Shown in pieces: positions 1 to 11,800 of a DNA stretch of 64,000 bases. This DNA comes from Anadara kagoshimensis (taxonomy: Eukaryota > Mollusca > Bivalvia > Arcoida > Arcidae): NCBI GenBank assembly GCA_021292105.1, contig CM037871.1:16685960-16749959 (forward strand), written 5' to 3'. Under the pieces are notes generated by a model. The model had not been told where the DNA came from. It saw nothing but the letters and a program-made list of their open reading frames with translations, and did not search any database. How positions within the stretch are numbered: position 1 is the stretch's first letter; each line of letters starts with the position of its first letter. A program made the position numbers and the translations under genes.

Positions 1-82
1 CAGTAACTAATTCACCAGCACCTATTAAGATAACAACCCCTGTACCTACAACTACCACTAGTACTGAAAGTAAGTAAAATGT

Positions 83-122
<40 letters not shown>

Positions 123-2571
123 GAATTCATACATCGTAACAGTGATCGAAATCGTACAAGTATTTTGTACAAATAATACAAATAATGATATTTTAAAAGA
201 TTGTTGATTGACTCGCACAAAAAAAGAGAAATTGATAAAAGAAATTTACCAACGCCAGTTTTAAGGGAGTTGTTCAACTTGTTTATCTTAAAGATAAGTT
301 TAAGTTTTAACAATTTGTGTTTTAGAAACAACAACAGAGAAGTTACAGGCTGACAGAGAAAAGCTTACAAAAGGTAAGTTATAATAAGAAACAATACCCA
401 ATAGCATTGCTTGTAAACAAAATTACCTTGTACTAACAGCATATTATATCAGTATTCACTAACTGTAATTCATAGTTACTTATCAGCATTAGTGCTGATT
501 TGAATAAGGTAACATTTAGCGTGACGCAAAAATTTAGCTTTATATTTTTGTTCTAATGTATCTGTAGTTTGAAACTCATTGTAGCAATGTTGGCCCTATT
601 TCTACGAATGTAATTTTCCATTCCTTTTAAACATGTATACCCGAGTAGTAGACAAATGTCTATATTTGAAGTGGTTAACATGAAAATGTGGAGTGGATGT
701 CTTTTCTTAATATTTTTGTTTCAGTTGCGCTCATAAAGTATGTCAGTCCCGGACAATGTATTGTTTCTTTGTTTTATTTGTCCTTCTTTTTGTTCTTCGT
801 TTCCTTTGCTTCGAAAAATTTATTCAGATATTTTCTTTTTTACAGCTTGTGGTGGAAAACCTGCCGATGTATATTTCCTATTAGATTCCTCAAGTAGCAT
901 TAGACCAGAAGAATTTAAAAAGCAGCTTAAATTTGTTGAAGACATAGTTGATGTATTTGACATAGCGGCAAACAAGACCAGGGTGGGAGTCTCAACTTTT
1001 AGTCACGACTACAGGTCCATAATCTCACTGGACCAGTACAGTAATAAGGAAGAGTTGAAAACTGCCATAGCCAACGTAACGTATCTTGGTGGAGGAACTG
1101 ATACCGGCGCTGCCCTACAGAGGGTCAGAGAAGTCGATTTCTCATCAGCCAGAACAAGAAGAGAAGTTGCCCATATTTTAATTGTGATGACCGATGGTTT
1201 GTCAAGAAATCCAGATTCCACCAAACTACAAGCCAAGTTAGCTAAAACTAATGGCACATACATATTTGCTATTGGTATCAGTGACAATGTGGACGAGGAT
1301 GAGCTAAGTTACATAGCAAGTGGACCTGACAGCACCGTTTCAGATTTCGTGTTTAGTGTCGACAATTTCGATGCTTTAGATGCTATTAAATCTGTTTTAA
1401 CAATCAGGACATGTGAAGTGGCTGGATACCAACAAGATCAAAATGGTAAGTTCCACTGAATGCTTAACATATTATAATCTTTGCAAACAAGAATAATTCT
1501 GACGATATAAGCAGTGAAATTGTTTGGAATGAGATTCCTCATCGTACCACATCGTATCCCCTAACGTTTTTGGGTAACAATGATATATTTCCGTTGGATA
1601 TTAAATTCGACAATATCTCGCATACCAATGGTATTTTGAGAATTTGCTAGATAATCATTTAGATAAGCTGGTGGAAGTTCACGCGTCTAACCTAACTTGT
1701 CAGTTCCAAAGTTTTTACTTTGCTTCTGGATTGTGATTCGGAAATGGATTAGTATGTTTGTTTTTGATCACCAATATCTTCCGCGTAAACTTAAAGGGAT
1801 ATTGATTTTGTAGAACGCTGGCAACTGTCCTACTGAGATATATGTGAGATAGCTAGACAGAAATTGCTTATCCTTCATGAACATCCTTACTTCTCTGGTA
1901 TAAATTTGCGTGTTTAACTTAATTTGCCAGTTTTGTTTTTACTTTGCTTTTGGGATTATGATTTTGGCATGGAATAGTGTATTTGTGTTCCCTGTGTTTT
2001 AATGTTATTCTAATTGTCTTTTACAGCATGCAGAATCAAGAGTACCATCGATTCCATATTTGTTTACGATTCGGCTAAATTCGGAAGCGAGGGTTCAAAG
2101 GTAATAACGACTACAATCTCGGACCTGGTCACATCTTTTGGACTAGAAAACGACAAGATAAGAACGGGTGTAATCTCTAGCTCTTGCACTGACGAATCCA
2201 GAGACATATCTTTGGGTTCAGCCCTGCAACCTGCTGAATACAAATACTTTGCCAATGCCGGATATTCAGGAATGGTGCAACAATTACGGAAGTTAAGACA
2301 AGAAGCGTTCTACTCGTCAAATGGCGGTAGACCAGGCGCAATAAAAACAGCTGTTGTGTTTGTCGACTCTGTTCTCGCCAGAGATGTTGTACGCGAAATG
2401 AACCGGGCAAAGTTTCAAAAGATTGAATTTGTTTTTGTTGCCATTGGTAACGACATTGATGAAGGACAATTGGATAGATTAACCAAACACAGGATTATCC
2501 ATGCATCAGATATCGGAAGTCTTCAGTTAAAATCAAGCCAAATAAGAGACTTCTTTTGTAAAGGTAAATAA
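1..2571 (+). CDS. 3' part of a secreted/extracellular-matrix protein with two vWA domains
   Basis: Exons are 1-69 (5' end outside the window), 326-373, 846-1445 and 2027-2571, all joined in phase 1 with good GT/AG sites. The first two encode a Thr/Pro-rich linker. Exon 846-1445 is a complete vWA domain with an intact MIDAS: DSSSS (DxSxS), a Thr in GGGTDTG, and Asp in MTDG; such domains bind collagen or other matrix ligands through a divalent metal. Exon 2027-2571 is a second vWA fold (ends in FFCKGK) with a damaged MIDAS: DSAKF replaces DxSxS and VDS replaces TDG, so metal-dependent binding is doubtful. Each vWA module opens with Ala-Cys. The stop follows a possible splice donor at 2564, so the last exon may be alternatively ended. 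Matrilin-like, byssal-thread-matrix-like and shell-matrix vWA proteins are all possible; the N-terminus is needed to choose. Confidence 0.85.
84..121. repeat. (CT)n microsatellite
   Basis: About 19 CT units lie in the intron directly after the splice donor at 70. The minus-strand reading frame across it (Arg-Glu repeat) is an artefact. Confidence 0.95.
1676..1995 (+). repeat. Two copies of a ~100-bp dispersed repeat in the vWA intron
   Basis: Copies at about 1676-1775 and 1903-1995 share a core (CTTGTCAGTTCC or TTTGCCAGTTTT, then TTTTTACTTTGCTT, then GATTRTGATT). The same core occurs near 5389-5490 and 16700-16795, and in reverse near 29440-29555. No TIR or coding potential was seen. Confidence 0.6.
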
Positions 2572-3479
2572 TTGCTTTATATTTAAAATGAAAATAAATT
2601 TAAAATATTGGTGCTAAATATTTGATTTTTTTTAATCAGAGCCATTATGTAAAAGAGTGGGGTTGAGCAATGGCGTTTAACGCCTCAAGTCAAGAGAATT
2701 CACTTAGATTTGTGTATAGGCAGTCAGGTTTTGGATGGTGATGCACACCATAATACCATTATACAAAAGCAACATAAAGTGTGAAGTACATTTAACGTAC
2801 GATTAACCTATACCGGTATATTTTTGACAAGGGCGTAAATTCCCAAACTTGGTCATTAACGATTTTTTCGAACTTATAGGCGGTTGAAGTCATTCACTCG
2901 TTCAATAAATCAGTCTATTTTATAACAATAGTATGTCTTTGTCATACGTAAGCTAGTTTCCAAAGAGGTTTATGACTAATAAGGGTTTTATTAATGTGTT
3001 AACTAATAATCAGAGCACTAGTAGGAGATTCACCGTGAAAGGGGTGAACAGTTATACCACCTGGCCCTCAAATCCCAGCCAACCCAATTAAAACATTCAC
3101 AGCGACTAGAACAAATATCAATCAGTTTTATGAAGTTGTTTTTTGTGTTTTTGCAGGTCGTTAAAGTAAAGATTCGTGGTGTGTGCAGATTTGATAGTTA
3201 AAGTAAAGATTCATGGTTCCTATGGATTTCCTGTTTGACGTGATCCCGCGTTAGTGCCAAAATAAATATTTATTATTATATATACTTTTATACATGTGAT
3301 GTAAACTATACAGAATTATATTAATTTTACTGTGAATGTTGTTTGTGATATAATTTATTTGTTTTTAATAAAATTTATTTATACTATCTTAAAATTTTGT
3401 TTTTTTTACTACTTCGATTTTAGTTCTCTATACCCTAGGAATAATGATAATGTAGAGTGTAGTACAAAAATTATCTTTA

Positions 3480-3600
3480 ATTGTTCGGGATAGCCGGAGA
3501 AAACCCCTAACCTTTCACAAACAAACATTCTCACACTAGGATCTGCCAGAGTTGCATAAGAACCTAGCATGTGGCTTTTAAGCGAGCGCCTGGGACTTTT
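3480..3600 (-). mobile_element. SINE remnant, family B
   Basis: It shares the GCCGGAGAAAACCCC and CACACTAGGATCTGCCAGAG blocks with the copies near 8486, 35453, 36398 and 61894. It has no intact ends. Confidence 0.5.
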
Positions 3601-5926
3601 TGACAATGATAATTTGCTTGATGGTATTGGCTTTACAGTCAGTTATTGGCATTGATTTTCTGGATCCTTCAAATATGGAGACTAAAATTCCAAGTGAGGG
3701 ACATTGGTTTTGCTGGATTACTTAATTCTTTTCAGCCTCAGGTATTTCTAGAGTAATTTTTAGAGATGGATTGTTACATGAATCTGAAACTTCGTGTGAA
3801 TAATAAGTTGTATAGATCTGCGATTTAATTATTTTGTTTTGTTTATTTCATATGGGGCCCGTTTTGTCCATTCAGTTCGGGCCAAATTTCAACCGAGACT
3901 TCGGTTCAAATGGTCTTTATTCGAGAACATAATTGGAATGTCTGCAAATCTGCTTTTTGATTTTGTACCCGAATATGAAAATATTTCCAGATATTTGTCA
4001 TAAAAACAAGGCGTTGCCGTCGGTTTTCAAAATGAAAAATTGTTTGGTGACTTCATTTCATGCGGTCTCCGAAAATCGCATGTTTGCACTGGTCCCCATC
4101 AATAGGTGAATTGGCACTTTTGGGTGCACTCAAGGCAAAGAAAGAATAGGTTTCTTTAGTCTACTCTCTAACGTGATATACTCATGAAGATTGCTTATCC
4201 ACCAGGGAAAAGGCAAAACCGCATTAGATGCAGCTGAATAAAAGTTGAATGACATATCGAGGTGGTCAGTTCTGCCCCTCCCCCACCCTCAGTCGGACTC
4301 GAGCCTAAACCATGAGATGCTGTGTTAATTATGCTAACGCTTTATTACCATTCCTTGTTGAATAAAACTTTCCAAGTGATAGCCAACAAAGCTTTCAAGA
4401 AAGTAAACATGCAGTAACTACTCCTAGAAATCAGCACTAAACACTAGGTGATCCAGGCAAAAAGGTTTGAAAATCGCATACTTGTAGGGAAACATTTGCA
4501 GTTTTTTTTTTTTTTTTTTTTAAACAAACAAAAAACCCAGTCTTGTGTATCCCATTTTTTCAAACAGTAACGATTTAAAATTTTGACAAATGACTGGAAA
4601 ACTGTTCAGATGTTTTATAATCTATCAGTGTCCAGAATCAAAGATAATTTTTATCATACATTATTGTAACGTGTGCAGATTTTTCTATAAATTTCTGAAT
4701 TGAACAAAATTTTCTACGAAAACTGTTGCTGATTGAAAAACTTGTATCTATATACATGTTTTAAACTCCAATTTCAAAAGACACAGTCTGTGCATTGGTC
4801 TGCATGCCACATGTAGGCATAAAACTGCCAAGCTGCCTTGTCAAAATACAAATGAACAATTCATTTTTTGAATTCTTTGGGAATTCTTTTATTTCAAAAT
4901 GTTAACAAAATCCACAACAACAACAGTATACAGTAAGCAATATTTAAGGCAAACATAAGTTACTGCAATTAATTATAATTACATGTGATAATAACAAAAT
5001 ATTGTCTCATTGCCATAGTGATATAGTAGGAATCTAATCACATTTTAATTTTAAAAATTGTAATACTCATTTCAGCATTTGTTGGTCCAGCTTTGTTTTT
5101 TTTCTTTTGAAAATGCCAAAATGCACAATCCCAACAATCACTTGTAAAGAAATGAATTAAAAATTTTGCAGGTGCCAATTTTTTTCCAATTAAAAATTCA
5201 TGTATTTCTAAGTTGAGGCCATATATTTTATCATATTTAAAATATTCCCAAAAGATTCGAAAAAAAAAACTAAAATCATAGGCTTTAATGCCTTGGGTGT
5301 TAAGCATAATTAAACACAATTTAATAAAATTGAATGTAGTTCAATGAAACAATTATAAAATTTCATGAAAAATCCAACCACACTTTCCCTGTGGAATTTC
5401 ACCTGTTCAACGTAATTTGCCAGTTTTTAAAGTTCATATTTTGTTTTTGAGATTGTAGTTTGAAGTTGGTGTGTTTGTGTTTGATTTGTAACATTTTGAA
5501 AAATATATTCCTTATATAATAGAGTAAAGATAATTTTAGATGTCAGTTTTTGAGAAATTAGAAATTGTGACAAAGTGATAGACAAAGTGGCAAGATAAAT
5601 AAGTTATACATAGTGGAGTAAAAATACTTAAACAAACACTACAAATAATTACAACTACAATGAATAAATAAATGTATATGTAAATATGTGCATGTTTAAA
5701 AAAGAACAAGTAATTATGCATTCCAATAATTGGGTTAAGAAGCTAGTTACTGTATACCAACTTTTTTTATTAGCTGAGACTCTTGAATAAAAAGAAATCA
5801 ACAATATCCTTTACAAGTTAATAATTTCCTTATTATTATCATTATTTGATTATTTATTCATTTATTCATTTTGTTTCCATTTATTAATCTGTATTTTATA
5901 TAAGACTTGGTATAAGACTTGATTAA

Positions 5927-6326
5927 ATCGGTGCATTTCATTTCCGCAATTTGATATGATTTTTTGGCAAAAAAATGTCATTTCCGCAAGAATAAAATGA
6001 TTTTTCCGCAATTTTTTTTTTCATTTCCGCATTTTCCTGTTGTTAATCCTTCGTTTTAAATTAAATTACCCCTTCCATAAGCCAGATTTTCATCTGTTGC
6101 CCCCTGCTCACCACGAATAAAGTAATGAGTAGATGCTCACCTTATTCCTATGAAGATAGTTAACCTTAAACTTGTGTTGATTTCCAATACTTACTTGTAC
6201 CTGTACCTGTAAAAATATTGATTGCGGAAATAAAAATAAAACAATATGGGGAAATGAAAACAAAAATTCATGCGGAAATGAAAACATAACTTTGTGAAAA
6301 AATTAAGGAAATGCAATGCAACCGAT
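5927..6326. mobile_element. 400-bp MITE with TAA target duplication (PIF/Harbinger-like)
   Basis: The left end reads ATCGGTGCATTTCATTTCCG and the right end, reverse-complemented, ATCGGTTGCATTGCATTTCC. TAA flanks both sides (5924-5926, 6327-6329), as expected for the 3-bp TWA target of Harbinger elements. The interior repeats CATTTCCGCA-type motifs in both orientations. There is no transposase. Confidence 0.6.
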
Positions 6327-8485
6327 TAAATAGTGTTCAAGTTACTGGCATTAACTTTGCTGTCTGTATGCCTAATAAACAGTCTGACATTCATCAAAAC
6401 ATAATTTTTATCTAAAAAAAATTTAGGTGAAAATTTGTTCAAAATGCTTTCCAGTGAGTCTGATAAAATAAATATTTCCATTTCTATGGTTACAAAATGA
6501 AGACACAAAATTTGATAATGATCAAGAAACAAGACATAAAATGACATAAAAAGTTTCAAAAGATAATTGCAATATGTAGAGAAAAAACAATACAACAAAT
6601 CATATAGCTTATAAACAATATATCATAATAAATAACAATTTATAGACATAATAACAATATGCTACAACTTTACATGCACAATGCACTACATATTAACATT
6701 TATAAAATTAACTTTATCAGGGTCCAAATTTCATTATAAAGTAGACAGTGGAAGAGCTTTGTTCTATAATACATGTATATCATCAGAATCTCAATACTAA
6801 AGCTTTATTGATATTGTCAGATCTTTTTGCATATCAGATCTATACTACATTTTATTCACAAGTCATTTTTTTAAATTGTGATCTGTTTGCCAGATGCTTT
6901 TTTATTTTAAAAATTATTCAGATTTTCTGAAAAATATTAATGCAAAGTTCAAAATACAGCTAGAACTGTTTTAAAATTTCTATATTCTTTTACAATAAGA
7001 AACTATGGACTTTCTTGTGATCTGATTTTGGAAATGCCTAAAATGCATCTGGATAATCAGAAATTTTTGTGATTCAATTTTGAAAATGCCTAAAATGCAT
7101 TTTGCCAAGCAAATTTCTAAAGTTTTTTAGTCTGTATTTTTTCTAAGGTGTGTTTAGGGATTTAAAGAAAGACCGTAAAAAGCACTTTTGAGTTAGACAC
7201 ACTAACAGCACTATAATTTGCACAAAAATAAATATATATGCAAACAAGTACATTTAAGTAAACATTCACATACCAATACACATATCTCTTAAAACTATTG
7301 CTTCTATATATACATTTTTTTTATTTTTCAGAGTTCAATAACATTGGGCCAAGTTCAAATTCAAGTTTTATTTGCATAAGTCCTTAATTTAAAATGATAA
7401 AACTTTCAAATTCTGTATCTTTCCAAAATCAGATTCCAGTAGCCTAAATTTTAGACTCCACTCTTTGAATTCAGTTAAAATTTTTCAATTTTGTAGGCGA
7501 AATGTTATAATGAAGTAGTTTTGAATTTTGAGTGTAATATTACTCAAACAATACTATCTGGATTATTATGCAAAATTTAGCTCAAGAGATTGACGGTGGG
7601 ATTAAAAAGCAACACTAACTCCAAACAACACTTTTTTACACATCTATACAACATGTATCAAAATAACTAGTAAATCTTATATCTATAATAATCTCAGGTT
7701 TGTGTAAAAAATACTTGTTACTATAGTGATTAAGGTAGCTACTTGTACTATTTACAAACTAATAACGGTTTTATAAATACTACTAACTTATTGGAATTGT
7801 ATTAGTAACTTGTATATATCTTATATGTATTACATGTATGCAGGGAAGAAGCTTAACATGTTAATATTTGATTTTTCACTTTGTGACAATTATACATGTC
7901 ATTAATTTCAAAACTTTGCATTTTATTGTTAGAGTCTGCTCTTAAAAAACTTTTTTATTCAAATGTTTTCTCTATCTTAATTTATTTGTTAATATATTAT
8001 TTATTTACCATAAATAGTTAAATATGTATTTTAACATTGTTTTTCTATCTTCCAATTTGAGATTCAACAACAAATTTATTTTGTTATTTTGGTGGTTAAA
8101 ATCATAAATGACACAGCCAAATTGAGTGAAAATAGACCTAACATTACTACAGGTACCGCTCTACCTCTTGATTATAAATTTAAGTAGAAAAATCCTTATT
8201 ATAAGTAAAATAGCCAAGTGTTTTGTAAATAGGAAATATTAAAGGGTATTGACGTATGTCGGTGACTTTCACCTCAAATCATCAACTTCCATAATCAATG
8301 GGGTTTATCAGTATACCATACGGTACTCCATTTTTAGGAACAATTATTTCCATGTAATATGGATTCGTATAATTTGATGTTTCCTGTGAAAACATATTCA
8401 TTTTAGAAATTTGTGACATAAAGATTTTTCATATCATTATGAAAACACAAACTTGAAGATAAGATTGGATTAGAATGATGTTTTA

Positions 8486-8670
8486 CACCAAGGCAAGATT
8501 CTTTCACTTACGTGAAGGTAGCCATTTTTTTAGATGGTGAAAAAAACCAGAATGCCTAGGGAAAAAATATTTAACTTTCAACAAGCGAACTGACACACTA
8601 GGATTTGCCAGAGTGACAAAAGTAAAGAGGTGCCAATCATGTGGTACAATGGCGAACCCCTATTACAACT
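8486..8670 (-). mobile_element. SINE remnant, family B
   Basis: It contains CAACAAGCGAACTGACACAC and CTAGGATTTGCCAGAG, shared with the longer copy at 61894-62140. It lies in the tetraspanin 3' flank or 3' UTR. Confidence 0.5.
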
Positions 8671-8875
8671 GGGAATGTACATGTACATTTATTTTATTGA
8701 CAGCTGTTAAAATGTCTTCTTGCTTTAAAGAGTAAAATTTCCACAAAAAGAAATTCCCCATGAATAATGCTGGCTATAGAGTATTATGAATCTAAAGATT
8801 TTATAGAATCTGTAATCTTCCATGTGTCATCTTGTTTTAAATTTGTCCTTTGTTTTGTTCTTTGATTTTATAAAA

Positions 8876-11800
8876 TCACACTCTCAAACCAGAATTGGGT
8901 CCACCGAGAACTTCGTAACGCACTTCTTGTGATCGACAGAACAGCACACAGCTTGAAATCATTCCCAATATCTAAAAAAATTGAAAACACAATTAAGTTT
9001 ATAAATTCCACTACTCATGTATACTTTTTAAAAGTTGCTGCAAATACATGTAATCATATAAATTGTAATAATAAGACAAATTTTCTAATAATTTCAATGG
9101 TTCAATGGCGAAAAAATCAGATTATATCCACAACCGCTCACTCATGTATTATGTATGACATCCACATAATTACATGTATGCAAATCAAATTTCTTTCGAG
9201 TCTTTGAATTACAATGGGCACTGGGCAGTTCAGAATATTTCTTAAGAACCCCAAATGAAAATCAAGTTCCAATGCATGAAATGTTACATGTTTTTTCTCA
9301 ATTTAGATGCAAGTAACAAAACTGGTCTTTTTTCATTTGCCAAAATCTGTTTATTAATATAATTGAATTAATTAAATAAAAAAAATATTTATATACCTGT
9401 ATCACTGCAAATGCAATGGCTACACTAGTTATGTACACCAGGTTAACCAGAAACTTGTCAACTAGATCAGTAGCACATCCCTGAAATAAAATGAAAAAAG
9501 TAAATTATCAGATCAAGACATATGTGAATTATTGAACCACTTATCTATTTAGAACTGTGTGAACTGACAAACTTTTTCACACCAAATTTGTCACAAGTGA
9601 GATTCATACTTTAAGCAAACTTAATGTTACTTTGGGGTTTGTCAGTGAATGTGCCTACAGGCGTAACGCACTGGCTTGCAGATTACAGTGTAGCCCGAGA
9701 TTCCTCTGGCCCGAAATTTTTTTTTTTTTTTTTTTTATCAATTTCGGGCCAGAGATCGGGCTTCATTATTTTACATAACGTGATGCCGTTGAAATCCTAC
9801 GGCAGGGTAAGATTTAATTTGACGGATATGTTCACTTTATTTTCACGGGCATTGGGTAATGAACCAGTCAGATCGCTTACCTGAACCTTTATTCACAAGA
9901 ATCCATCGAAAAAACTACGTGGCAACTCCGTTTTATATCCATTCCAGTCATATAAATCCAACACATCCTTCATCATCTCGCGATTTTTTATGTTATGATA
10001 TTCAAATAACGCGAGATCTCGCGGGTTAAAGTCTCCCTTTTCTGATACACAAGTGTTGGATTTATATGGCTGGAATGGATATAAAACGGAGTTGCCACGT
10101 AGTTTTTTCGATGGATTCTTGTAAATAAAGGTTCAGGTAAGCGATCTGACTGGTTTATTATCCAATGCCCGTGAAAATAAAGTGAACATATCCGCCAAAT
10201 TAAATCTTACCCTGCCGTAGGATTTCAACGGCATCACGTTATGTAAAATAATGAAGCCCGATCTCTGGCCCGAAATTGATAAAAAAAAAAAAATTTCGGG
10301 CCAGAGGAATCTCGGGCTAATTACAGTGCTTCTCACCCCTTTGACTATCCTAGTATTGCAAGAAATTTTGTCAAGCTACTTGCCATAGGTTGTATCTCTG
10401 ATCACCTCCACTATCCCTTAACACCAGGTCAATATAAGTGAAATATCATGACTAGATGGTTGGTTAGTAGAATATTGCTTAATGTCGCATCAACAATTTT
10501 TCAGCTATTTGCAACGAGACCTATTTCTCAATCTCTATGGATTAATCTATGAACAAGTTCGTGTATGCATGTGAAGTGCTGGGTGCGGGTGTATTGTATG
10601 GTCTGCCTGGTACCAGCGCACGCTCAGGGCAACTTTAAGGTGCTAGCTTACCGAATCAGCATGCCACAGACAAGCCTATCACTCCCCCAGTCACATTATA
10701 CTGACATCGGGTGCACCAATAGAGGCCAACGGCAAGGGAAATTCACTTTCCCACATGTGGTCCCAGGGGGACTCACAGCGGTGAGAGACCCTGAATTTGA
10801 AGGCTGGCGTCTAATTCATTAGGTCATTGCAGTCTCTATGATGACTAGAGTATATACACTTCTCTTAATGTACATATACCTAAACTTTGTTGTGCAACTA
10901 CTATCCTGTACAGTCATTACAATGATCTGACAGAAATTTCACATGAACCTACATGCAAATTATTATTTAAATTAACCACTTGCAACAATAGTGGAATATG
11001 ACTGAGAATTTGAAGTACATTTACATTGTACTACAATAAACAAGTTTAGTAATGTATCAAATGATCACATCAGATCTATCAATAGTTTAATCACTTTCCC
11101 AGGGAAAACTCTGAATAGTTGCAAGGGCTCTCAATCAGTGTGTGTGTGTGTGTGTGTGAAATTCATCAAATTGTCAACAAACTGATAACTATCAAAACTT
11201 GTATTCAACTTCTCATTGGTGTTAAATAGACAGACATCTTCTTCTTTCAATATACAATGAAATTAATGTACCCTATAAGTTTTTCACCAACCGTCTGATT
11301 GTCTGAAGCTGTCAATATTCTCACGAGTCATGACTTTAGGTAGATGTACGATTTATATGGAGAAAAAAATTCTAATTAAAAAGAATAACTATGATGAGTT
11401 ACATAACTATCCCTTATCTGCAATTTCAAAACTTTTGGAAATCCATTCAAAATTCAAAATTTTGGCTCTTATGAGGATACCTCCACGTGGTTAGAGCTGG
11501 GCAACGTTGTCAATTTGAAACTACATGTAATTTTCAGGTCAACGCTAAGCCTACAATGTAAAGTTTCAGACAACGGCAAAATCATCTTTTCCATCCAGGA
11601 AATTAAAGGTTAAAGACCATATTTTCAGACCAATTTCAATTTTGTCTACAGTTGCAAGACGCTGCGCTCTCAACATAGGCAATGCCTACAATCATATTTC
11701 TAGAAATGGGGGTATACAAAAATTGTTGGAGTACATAAACACACAATTCACTCATTAATAACAGTCATACAACCTTATTATAAATGGTATCACTGCCTGG

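Larger units (their letters stand above)
2572..8875. other. AT-rich interval between the vWA gene and the tetraspanin stop codon
   Basis: No supportable coding region. Candidate polyadenylation signals for the vWA gene (AATAAA) are at 2593, 3261 and 3367. The tetraspanin 3' UTR must lie at the right-hand end, but its limit cannot be set. The stretch holds SINE remnants near 2664-2720, 3480-3600, 4245-4290 and 8486-8670, the ~100-bp repeat near 5389-5490, and a MITE at 5927-6326. The rest is low-complexity A/T sequence. Confidence 0.7.

Noticed and set aside
1009-1287. 92-codon minus-strand frame opposite the first vWA domain
   Set aside because: It is the antisense shadow of the coding exon.
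9624-10336. Paired 67-86 codon frames on opposite strands with the same sequence
   Set aside because: They are the two arms of the foldback transposon read in mirror image; no protein motif.
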